NCBI GenBank assembly: GCA_946040935.1
Contig: CAMGCN010000012.1
Span: forward strand, 1-10,268
Length of the DNA stretch: 10,268 nucleotides
Source of the DNA: an uncultured Clostridia bacterium
GTDB taxonomy: Bacteria > Bacillota > Clostridia > Oscillospirales > CAG-272
Direction: 5' to 3'
How positions within the stretch are numbered: the stretch's first letter is position 1; every line of letters begins with the position of its first letter. Positions 1 through 6,091 of this stretch are shown in pieces. The notes under the pieces are model-generated. The model was given only the letters and a program-made list of their open reading frames with translations, was not told the origin of the DNA and did no database searches. The position numbers and the translations under genes were made by a program.

Positions 1-44
1 CACCTAAGCCTTCGTCGGCAGCGTCAGATGTGTATAAGAGACAG
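1..44 (+). other. Illumina Nextera adapter and i5 index (non-genomic)
   Basis: Bases 1-3 (CAC) match the end of the P5 flow-cell oligo. Bases 4-11 (CTAAGCCT) match the Nextera i5 index known as S508/N508. Bases 12-25 (TCGTCGGCAGCGTC) are the Nextera read-1 adapter. Bases 26-44 (AGATGTGTATAAGAGACAG) are the 19-base Tn5 mosaic end. The four pieces are in the order found in a library molecule, with no mismatch. This is untrimmed library sequence, not a transposon in the organism. Genomic sequence starts at about base 45. Confidence 0.98.
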
Positions 45-72
45 TATATCATGTCTGCTTAATCTTATTGCT

Positions 73-666
73 TTATCTTCTCACATCGCGCATTGTGATA
101 GCGTCTTTATTCAAGAACTTCATAATCTTCAGCGCCTTTTGAGTTGCGTCAAAGAAAACTACGCTTTTCTGACCGTTCTGCTCGAATATCGCAAAATAAA
201 GATCAGGCTCTTCCATATCAGAGCAGTACTCATAGCGATTTACGATATCGGGCGCTTCGGCAAGCTCTCTTTTGTCAGAATCGTTATAAGGAGCTATAAC
301 GCTCATATCGGCTATCTTGACTCTTAAAATATCCTCTTTATAATATCTGCCGCCGCTGAACTTATCAAAGCACAAATCACCCGAAAGTATGCTGTAACGG
401 TATTCCGTCATGACAAGAGGAGTAGTTATGTAAGAAATAAACCACGTGCCGGTTGCGAGAAGCAACGCGCCGACAAATATGAATATACCGCCGACACTGA
501 ATATCGCAAAAAGCATTCCCAAAATCCATACAACTTTAATAAGAGTGCGAAGGATTCTTTTAAGCTTCGCCTTGCCGACGGGCTTCTGCTCAACAGTAAG
601 CTCGGCAAAGTTACCCGATTCGTGAGTTCCTCTCGATGCGTAAATATCAGAGTTCTTTTGTGCCAT
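73..666 (-). CDS. small membrane protein, DUF6106-like
   Basis: Encodes 197 residues of unknown function. The first 40 residues are polar and then basic (KAKLKR before the membrane), followed by two closely packed hydrophobic segments at about residues 42-58 and 60-80. The C-terminal soluble part, about residues 88-197, looks beta-rich (MTEYRYSILSGDLCFDKF, then LYFAIFEQNGQKSVVFF) and has the general layout I associate with DUF6106 proteins of Clostridia: two N-terminal helices, an EYRY/EYEY strand and a C-terminal helix. The family match is from memory and tentative. The ATG is well supported: an AGGTGA-type ribosome site (673-680 on the complement) lies about 6 bases upstream, and a sigma-A promoter lies at 729-757. 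It is divergent from hup. Stop TAA is at 73-75, so the gene is complete despite the nearby contig end. By the positive-inside rule the basic residues before the first helix place the N-terminus in the cytoplasm, with the domain after the helical hairpin also cytoplasmic. Confidence 0.8.
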   Translation of the reverse strand: MAQKNSDIYASRGTHESGNFAELTVEQKPVGKAKLKRILRTLIKVVWILGMLFAIFSVGGIFIFVGALLLATGTWFISYITTPLVMTEYRYSILSGDLCFDKFSGGRYYKEDILRVKIADMSVIAPYNDSDKRELAEAPDIVNRYEYCSDMEEPDLYFAIFEQNGQKSVVFFDATQKALKIMKFLNKDAITMRDVRR

Positions 667-728
667 TTTTTGTCACCTCATAGTAAATTTTAGTCAGGTT
701 TATGGAAAAAATATTCCTGTACCAAATG

Positions 729-757
729 ATTATATCATATATTGCATAAAAATTCAA
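729..757 (-). promoter_or_regulatory. sigma-A promoter for the DUF6106-like gene
   Basis: Read on the minus strand: -35 TTGAAT (752-757), a 17-base spacer, and a perfect -10 TATAAT (729-734). The start codon lies about 60 bases further on. This promoter and the hup promoter diverge, with their -35 boxes 45 bases apart. Confidence 0.75.
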
Positions 758-802
758 CGATATTTTTTGACAAAGTGACGATACACTTTTTTTGCAAATT
801 TC

Positions 803-831
803 TTGCAATAAGCATACTGTTGTGATATAAT
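803..831 (+). promoter_or_regulatory. sigma-A promoter for hup
   Basis: -35 TTGCAA (803-808), a 17-base spacer and -10 TATAAT (826-831), with an extended -10 TGA just before it (823-825). Transcription should start near 838, giving a leader of about 60 bases before hup. Strong promoter features suit the abundant HU protein. Confidence 0.85.
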
Positions 832-836
832 ACTCT

Positions 837-854
837 TGTAATTTAAGGATTACA
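837..854 (+). repeat. inverted repeat at the 5' end of the hup transcript
   Basis: TGTAAT (837-842), a 6-base spacer, and ATTACA (849-854) form a perfect 6-bp dyad that begins at the predicted transcription start. It could be an operator recognised by a dimeric repressor, or a hairpin at the very 5' end of the mRNA that slows decay. The dyad is seen directly; its role is inference. Confidence 0.45.
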
Positions 855-898
855 TTCGATTTCGATCGGAAAAAAATAATTAACGGAGGTATCACATT

Positions 899-1174
899 AT
901 GAACAAGACAGAGTTAGTTGCAGCAGTTGCTGAAAAGGCTAATCTCTCGAAGAAAGATGCAGAAGCGGCTGTAGCAGCTGTTATCGCATCTGTCGAAGGC
1001 GCTCTCAAAGCCGGCGATAAGGTTCAGCTCGTTGGTTTCGGTACTTTTGAAGTACGCGAAAGAAGTGCAAGACAGGGACGTAATCCTCAGACTGGTAAAA
1101 CGGTTGAGATCCCTGCTTCAAAGGTTCCTGCATTCAAGGCAGGTAAAGCTTTCAAAGACGCAATCGCAAAATAA
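899..1174 (+). CDS. hup: DNA-binding protein HU
   Basis: Encodes 91 residues, the normal length of HU. HU is a dimeric nucleoid protein that bends and compacts DNA without sequence specificity. The N-terminal helices are followed by the family signature at about residues 46-66: [18 protein letters not shown] and then QTG. Pro63 in the RNPQTG loop is the residue that intercalates into bound DNA. The C-terminus ([16 protein letters not shown]) is also typical. The ATG is preceded by GGAGGT at 885-890, with 8 bases of spacing. The gene has its own extended -10 promoter and a strong terminator 11 bases after the stop, so it is mainly monocistronic. The protein is alanine- and lysine-rich and almost free of aromatic residues apart from Phe, as expected. 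Whether the genome has other HU/IHF paralogues cannot be seen here. Confidence 0.98.
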   Translation: MNKTELVAAVAEKANLSKKDAEAAVAAVIASVEGALKAGDKVQLVGFGTFEVRERSARQGRNPQTGKTVEIPASKVPAFKAGKAFKDAIAK

Positions 1175-1184
1175 TTTTTATCTT

Positions 1185-1219
1185 AAAAAGCTATCCGCCT
1201 TTGGGCGGATAGCTTTTTT
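1185..1219 (+). terminator. intrinsic terminator of hup
   Basis: A 15-bp perfect stem pairs AAAAAGCTATCCGCC (1185-1199) with 1204-1218 around the loop TTTG, ending in six T residues. The A-rich 5' arm mirrors the T tract. It separates hup from comEC, which starts only 27 bases later. Confidence 0.95.
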
Positions 1220-1245
1220 AAGTTCGTATTTTTCAGGTAATAATA

Positions 1246-3453
1246 TTGAAGTTTATAAAAAACAGGATTTTACTTTTATGCTCTTTGCTTTATATCCTTG
1301 TCCTGTATATCTCGGGATATTTGAATATAAGCCAAAAGAAAACAATATTAATCTCGGCGTTTGCCTGCTTCGCGGTTACATTAATAATACACTTAATAAT
1401 TAAAAGGAAAGTTTTCCCTATTGTCTGTGTTTTTATATCTGTTATACTGTCGCTCGGTATATCGGTAAGCTACTTTGATTTCAAAGTTAAAAATATTACT
1501 TCTCTTGCCGACAAAGAGCTCTTTGTCGAGGGCGAGGTACTGAAAGAAAAATCAGTGCTGTCTTTCCAAAACACATACGAAGTAAAAATCAAAAAACAAA
1601 AAGGTATGTTCTCCTCTTTTCGCGGAGAGCTGACCGTTCCGTCAGATATCACGCTCGACGAGGGAGATGTTTTTTCGGGCGTACTGTCTTTCCGTAATTT
1701 TGCCGATGACATTGACGGGTATCCGGAAAAGAGATATAAGCAATCGAAAAATATTTTGCTCGCGTGTGAATCAGACGATATTACCGTCATCGGAAAGTCC
1801 GATTCGCCCTATTGCTTTTTCAGAAAAATAAACAGATATCTTTCCTCGCTTATTTCGAAAAAGTTAAGAGACGATGTTTCTCCGTTTGTACGCTGTGTGT
1901 TGCTGGGCGACAGGGACGATATTTCTGCAAAAATCAAGCGGGACTTTGAAAATCTCGGAATATCGCACATGCTCGCCATTTCAGGTATGCATTTTTCCAT
2001 AATCACCGGGTTTCTTTATCTTTTTCTTTCTGCTCTTTGTGTCGATAAAAGAATCAAAAACATCATAATGATTCTTTTCTGTATATTAATTATGGCGGTG
2101 ACGGGTTTTTCCGTTTCGGTAGTTCGCGCAGGCGTAATGCTGATAATAAGTTTTCTCTGTTTTTACTTCGGAAAGATCTCCGATCCTGCGAGCGCCCTTT
2201 GTTTTGCGTGCGCGCTCATATGTTTTGTAAGTCCGTGTTCTGTTTACGACGCAGGTCTCATACTTTCTTTTTGCGCCACTTTTGTAATTGTAACTGTCGG
2301 AGAGAAAATACGCGCGGACGTCTTTGAAAGCAAGCTTCCGCAAAAACTGAAAAAGCCTATTACCGCTCTGCTTGTTTCACTTGCGGCTTCTTTTGCTTTG
2401 CTTCCCGCTTCTTACTTTTATTTCGGCAAGATTTCCTTTGCTTCTCCCGTCTTCACCGTTTTGTTTTCACCTGTCCTTGCATTAATACTGTACCTCGCGC
2501 TGATTCTGCTTCTGACATCAAAAATACCTTTTGTATCATTTATTATTGTCAAGCTGCTTGACGCGACGGTAGGCGGAGCTCTCAACGCCGTTTCATTTAT
2601 TTCGGATTCGCATATCTTTACGATTTCTCTCGATTATCCGTTTGTCGTTTACCTTATACTGATTTTCGTTTTAATTTGTCTTTTACTTTTCGTTTTCTGC
2701 CCGAAAAAGTCGGTGTGCTATTTTCTCCCGATTGTTTTCTTTGCGCTTGCCTATCCTACATGCAAAATCGTTTACAACGATATGACAAAAGACGAAATGT
2801 ACGTTTCGGTATGTAATACGGGAGTAAACGACATGATATCCTGTACGCAGGAAGGAAAGAGCACTCTCATTGATTCGGGAAACGGCTCCTTTTCTCCGAT
2901 ATATTCCGCGTACACCAAAACCATGAAAAACGACTGTGTGACGTCTTTTTCATCATATATAGTTATAAACTATTATAACAAAAGCACTTCTTCTCTTAAC
3001 AGGCTGTTATCAAGAGAATTTGTAAAAACCGTATATCTTCCCGAGCCGTCGGAAGACGACTGTGAAATATACGAAAGAATGTGCGAAACCGCGGAAGAGG
3101 CGGGAGTAAACGCGATAACATACAAATACGGCGAAGCATTAGACTTAAGTCCCGTTTCGGTTATAATAGACGAGCCCGTCTATATAAAGCGCTCAAAGCG
3201 CCCGATAAACAAAATACATATAAAAAGCGGCGACGATGAAGTCATATATCTCGGCGCGGCATACTCGGAAACGGCGGATTTGCCTGACAAAGCAACTCTG
3301 ATATGCGGCACATACGGTCCCAAATACAAAGAAAATTTTTCATGTGAAAACGAAGACATATATCTGTGCGAAAGCGCGAGCGATTTTTACGTGGGAAATT
3401 CGCTCAAAGAATATGACGATTATCTTCGGATAATAATAAAAAATGATGATTGA
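1246..3453 (+). CDS. comEC: ComEC/Rec2-family DNA uptake channel protein, degenerate C-terminal domain
   Basis: Encodes 735 residues, normal for a full-length ComEC, the inner-membrane channel that passes single-stranded DNA during transformation. Order: N-terminal helices (about 7-75), an OB-fold-like region (about 88-175), then the Competence domain with the hallmark GDRDDIS (221-227) and HMLAISGMH (241-249), many membrane helices to about 485, and a metallo-beta-lactamase-like tail from about 517. The tail keeps the skeleton (TLIDSG at 540-545, DEVIYLGAA around 664-672, GTYGPK where active forms usually have GHHGS) but lacks the HxHxDH motif; the corresponding stretch reads YIVINYYNKSTSS. 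It is therefore unlikely to bind metal or act as a nuclease. The start is TTG with a weak AGGT site at 1235-1238. The next in-frame ATG would remove the first helices and OB fold, so TTG is preferred. I see no clear promoter of its own. Other competence genes are absent from the window. Confidence 0.92.
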   Translation: MKFIKNRILLLCSLLYILVLYISGYLNISQKKTILISAFACFAVTLIIHLIIKRKVFPIVCVFISVILSLGISVSYFDFKVKNITSLADKELFVEGEVLKEKSVLSFQNTYEVKIKKQKGMFSSFRGELTVPSDITLDEGDVFSGVLSFRNFADDIDGYPEKRYKQSKNILLACESDDITVIGKSDSPYCFFRKINRYLSSLISKKLRDDVSPFVRCVLLGDRDDISAKIKRDFENLGISHMLAISGMHFSIITGFLYLFLSALCVDKRIKNIIMILFCILIMAVTGFSVSVVRAGVMLIISFLCFYFGKISDPASALCFACALICFVSPCSVYDAGLILSFCATFVIVTVGEKIRADVFESKLPQKLKKPITALLVSLAASFALLPASYFYFGKISFASPVFTVLFSPVLALILYLALILLLTSKIPFVSFIIVKLLDATVGGALNAVSFISDSHIFTISLDYPFVVYLILIFVLICLLLFVFCPKKSVCYFLPIVFFALAYPTCKIVYNDMTKDEMYVSVCNTGVNDMISCTQEGKSTLIDSGNGSFSPIYSAYTKTMKNDCVTSFSSYIVINYYNKSTSSLNRLLSREFVKTVYLPEPSEDDCEIYERMCETAEEAGVNAITYKYGEALDLSPVSVIIDEPVYIKRSKRPINKIHIKSGDDEVIYLGAAYSETADLPDKATLICGTYGPKYKENFSCENEDIYLCESASDFYVGNSLKEYDDYLRIIIKNDD

Positions 3454-3478
3454 TTTACAGAGCGCTTTATTGTATAAT
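3450..3478 (+). promoter_or_regulatory. probable promoter of the ymfF-ymfH-lgt-folD operon
   Basis: -35 TTGATT (3450-3455, overlapping the comEC stop), a 17-base spacer and a perfect -10 TATAAT (3473-3478). The -35 matches consensus at four of six positions. No terminator follows comEC, so readthrough from comEC is also possible. Confidence 0.55.
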
Positions 3479-3504
3479 TTTATAAATAATACCGCACAAA
3501 GCGC
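3462..3504 (+). repeat. inverted repeat bracketing the ymfF -10 box
   Basis: GCGCTTT (3462-3468) and AAAGCGC (3498-3504) are 7-base complementary arms with 29 AT-rich bases between them. They flank the -10 TATAAT and the expected transcription start. The loop is long for a terminator and no T run follows. A regulatory role is only a possibility. Confidence 0.3.
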
Positions 3505-3528
3505 GACTATACAGATGAGGTAAAGAGT

Positions 3529-4806
3529 ATGTCTATATACAGAACCGAAATCAAAAAAGGAATAAACCTGAACATAATATACACTGATAAATTCAAGACA
3601 GATTATTTTTCAGTCAAGTATTTTCTGCCCGTTACGCGGCAAAACAACGCCGCGTCATCTCTGCTTCCCAAAGTTATTATGCGCGGAACGGCAGGATATC
3701 CCGACATGGAAAAAATCAGCTACGCGCTCGACGACCTTTATGCGGCAGATATTTATCCCCGCGTTTCGTCAAGGGGAGAAACACAGCTTATGGGATTCGG
3801 TGCGAGCTTCTTAAAAGACCGTTTCTCTGTTGACGGAACGAAGATACGAAGCGGAGTTCTCTCTATGATGAAAGAGTTTCTCTTTTGTCCGCTTTTAGAT
3901 AACGGCGCTTTTCTCTCTGAATATGTAGAAAGCGAGAAAAAACAGCTCATTGACGCGATAAACGCAAGAAAAGACAACAAAACGAAGTATGCCGTTCAAA
4001 GATGTGAGGAGATAATGTGTGAAAACGAGCCGTACGGCATACCGACGCTCGGATATGCGGACGACGTCGAAAAAATCACGCCGAAAACTCTCTGTGATTT
4101 TTACAAATATACGCTTGAAAACGCTCCCTGTGAAATCTATTATATAGGAAGCGAGGGGAAAGATATAATCGAGCGTGAAATACGCCTGCTCTTCGCAGAC
4201 GCGCCCGAATCACAAGCCGTATCATGTACCTGCAACATCGTAAGAAGCGCGTCAAAACTTCGCGAGGCGGTGGAAGAGACCGACGCCGAGCAATCAAAGC
4301 TCACCATAGGCTTCAGATGCGGCACAGCTCTTTCGGACGGAGACTGGCACAAGTTCGCGGTGTTCGCACAGATTTTCGGCTCATCGCCGACAAGCAAGCT
4401 GTTTATGAATGTTCGCGAAAAGCTGTCCCTTTGCTACTATTGTTCCCTTTCCGCAGACCCATTAAAGGGAATCATGCTTGTATACAGCGGAATCAAAACA
4501 GAAAACAGAGAAAAAGCGCAAAAGGAAATATTCGCACAGCTTGAGGAAATAAAACAAGGAAGGTTCAGCGAAAAAGAGCTTGACAACGCGAAAAGCGCGA
4601 TAATCAATTCATATAACAGTCTGTTCGACTCGCCCTCCTCCCTCGAGGGCTGGTATACAGGCAGACTCATGGCAAAAATAAGCTCCTCTCCCGAAGAAGC
4701 AATAGAGCTCGCAAAAGGCGTGAACCGGGAGGACGTAATAAACGCCGCAAACAAAATCACCGCAGATACCGTATATTTCATGAAGGCAGGAAAAGTTAAT
4801 GAATGA
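3529..4806 (+). CDS. ymfF: M16-family peptidase-like protein YmfF, non-catalytic partner
   Basis: Encodes 425 residues with the two-lobed M16 (insulinase/processing peptidase) layout. The N-terminal lobe contains the LLPKVIMRGTAGYP...LDDLYAADI stretch (45-75) typical of YmfF, where catalytic members carry HxxEH. No such zinc motif is present, so this should be the inactive subunit. The C-terminal lobe has the conserved VREKLSLCYY (295-304), containing the Arg/Tyr pair that M16 enzymes use for substrate backbone contacts. In Bacillus subtilis ymfF and ymfH sit beside ymfI, whose product acts in the 5-aminopentanol modification of elongation factor EF-P. Genome annotation names the pair for that link, but their own role is not settled. 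No ymfI or efp gene lies here. The ATG follows GAGG at 3517-3520, 8 bases upstream. The 3' end overlaps ymfH by 8 bases, supporting co-translation of two partners. Confidence 0.88.
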   Translation: MSIYRTEIKKGINLNIIYTDKFKTDYFSVKYFLPVTRQNNAASSLLPKVIMRGTAGYPDMEKISYALDDLYAADIYPRVSSRGETQLMGFGASFLKDRFSVDGTKIRSGVLSMMKEFLFCPLLDNGAFLSEYVESEKKQLIDAINARKDNKTKYAVQRCEEIMCENEPYGIPTLGYADDVEKITPKTLCDFYKYTLENAPCEIYYIGSEGKDIIEREIRLLFADAPESQAVSCTCNIVRSASKLREAVEETDAEQSKLTIGFRCGTALSDGDWHKFAVFAQIFGSSPTSKLFMNVREKLSLCYYCSLSADPLKGIMLVYSGIKTENREKAQKEIFAQLEEIKQGRFSEKELDNAKSAIINSYNSLFDSPSSLEGWYTGRLMAKISSSPEEAIELAKGVNREDVINAANKITADTVYFMKAGKVNE

Positions 4807-6091
4807 AATGATATTAAAAGAAAACTCTTTGTTAGGCGAAAAGTATTACTTTCTCTCTCACAAGAGCGGTTTGGAAATATATATAATTCCCAAAAAGCTT
4901 TCCACCTACTATGCGGCATTCGCCGTAAAGTACGGCTCGCAGGACAATGAATTCGAGATAAACGGGAGTTTTCACAAAGTCCCCAACGGAATAGCGCATT
5001 TTCTCGAACACAAAATGTTTGAAAGCGAAGACGGAGAGGATACCTTTGTCCGTTTTGCCAAAACGGGCGCAAACGCAAATGCTTTCACCTCTTTTAACAA
5101 AACGTCATATCTCTTTTCCTGTACGGATAATTTCTATGAGAGCCTTGAGATACTCCTTGACTTTGTAACTCATCCCTACTTCACAAAAGAAAATGTGGAA
5201 AAGGAAATGGGAATAATCGGCGAAGAAATAGGCATGATGAACGATAATCCGGGCTGGGCGCTGATGTTCAACATGCTCGACGGTTTATATAAAAATCATG
5301 CGGTGAAAATCAACATCGCGGGAAGCGAAGAGTCTATATCAAAGATAACGCCCGAACTGCTTTATGAGTGTTACGACGCTTTTTATAATCCGTCAAACAT
5401 GGCGCTTATCGTATGCGGAGACGTCGACGCACAAAAGATAGTATCAAAGGTCGACGAAAAGATTACTTCCGAGCGCCGCCCGTGCGCCGAAAAAAAGATT
5501 CCGAATGAGGAAAAAAATTCCAACAAGCCGTATGTCGAAGCGAAAATGGATGTGGCAACTCCCATGTTTTCGATAGGAATAAAAGACCTCGACATTTCGG
5601 AGGACGCGCATGAGCGGCTGATAAAGTCAAGCTATATCACCGTAATACTTGAGACAATGTTCGGCCCTTCCAGTCTCCTATTCAATGAGCTTTATAACGA
5701 GGGGCTCATAAACGGCGGTCTCGGCTACGATTTTGAGCACAACCGTTCATTTTCCTTTATTGAAATATCGGCAAAAGCCGACGACGTGAAAAAAACGAGC
5801 GAGAGAATATTTGACTATATAGAAAAAGTAAAAAAATACGGCTTCGGCGAAGGTCTGTTTGACCGTGCGAAAAAGGTATGTTACTCGCAAATAATAAAAA
5901 GCTTCGACTCGACAGAGGAAATCGCGAACAATGTGCTCGCGAACGTGTGCGACGGCATTGACTTCTTCGACGCCGACAGCGCTATGAGCACGGTAAACGA
6001 AGAGACTGCTCTCGAAATTATGAAAAAGCTCTTCAAGAGAGAATATTCAACCCTTTCGGTAATTTTGCCGCAAAACAAGGAGGTATCATGA
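4799..6091 (+). CDS. ymfH: M16-family zinc metallopeptidase YmfH
   Basis: Encodes 430 residues, the catalytic partner of the preceding gene. It has the inverted zinc motif HFLEH (residues 67-71) in the context GIAHFLEHKMF: His67 and His71 bind zinc and Glu70 activates water. The third ligand should be a Glu in GIIGEEIG, about residue 143, roughly 72 residues downstream as expected for M16. GANANAFTSFNKTSYLFSC (90-108) is a typical conserved strand of the active lobe. The C-terminal lobe (about 230-430) contains LLFNELYNEGLINGGLGYD, the equivalent of the Arg/Tyr substrate-contact region, with no Arg in the usual place, which fits a complementary two-subunit enzyme. The start overlaps ymfF (ATGAATGA), with CAGGA at 4787-4791 as ribosome site. 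A second Met at residue 4 is an alternative start. It is predicted to be cytosolic, with no signal peptide. Substrate unknown. Confidence 0.9.
   Translation: MNEMILKENSLLGEKYYFLSHKSGLEIYIIPKKLSTYYAAFAVKYGSQDNEFEINGSFHKVPNGIAHFLEHKMFESEDGEDTFVRFAKTGANANAFTSFNKTSYLFSCTDNFYESLEILLDFVTHPYFTKENVEKEMGIIGEEIGMMNDNPGWALMFNMLDGLYKNHAVKINIAGSEESISKITPELLYECYDAFYNPSNMALIVCGDVDAQKIVSKVDEKITSERRPCAEKKIPNEEKNSNKPYVEAKMDVATPMFSIGIKDLDISEDAHERLIKSSYITVILETMFGPSSLLFNELYNEGLINGGLGYDFEHNRSFSFIEISAKADDVKKTSERIFDYIEKVKKYGFGEGLFDRAKKVCYSQIIKSFDSTEEIANNVLANVCDGIDFFDADSAMSTVNEETALEIMKKLFKREYSTLSVILPQNKEVS

Noticed and set aside
26..44. Tn5 mosaic end as a sign of a natural transposon
   Set aside because: It is joined in exact order to the P5, index and read-1 adapter, so it comes from library preparation. 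No transposase or second end is present.
28..327. Plus-strand open frame of 99 codons at the left end
   Set aside because: It starts inside the Nextera adapter and runs antisense through the membrane-protein gene. It has no ribosome site and no recognisable domain.
1032..1403. Plus-strand open frame of 123 codons bridging hup and comEC
   Set aside because: It runs through the hup terminator in another frame and has no homology pattern.
4437..5078. Minus-strand open frame of 213 codons across the ymfF/ymfH junction
   Set aside because: It is a shadow of two well-supported genes, with low-complexity Ser/Phe-rich translation and no initiation signals.
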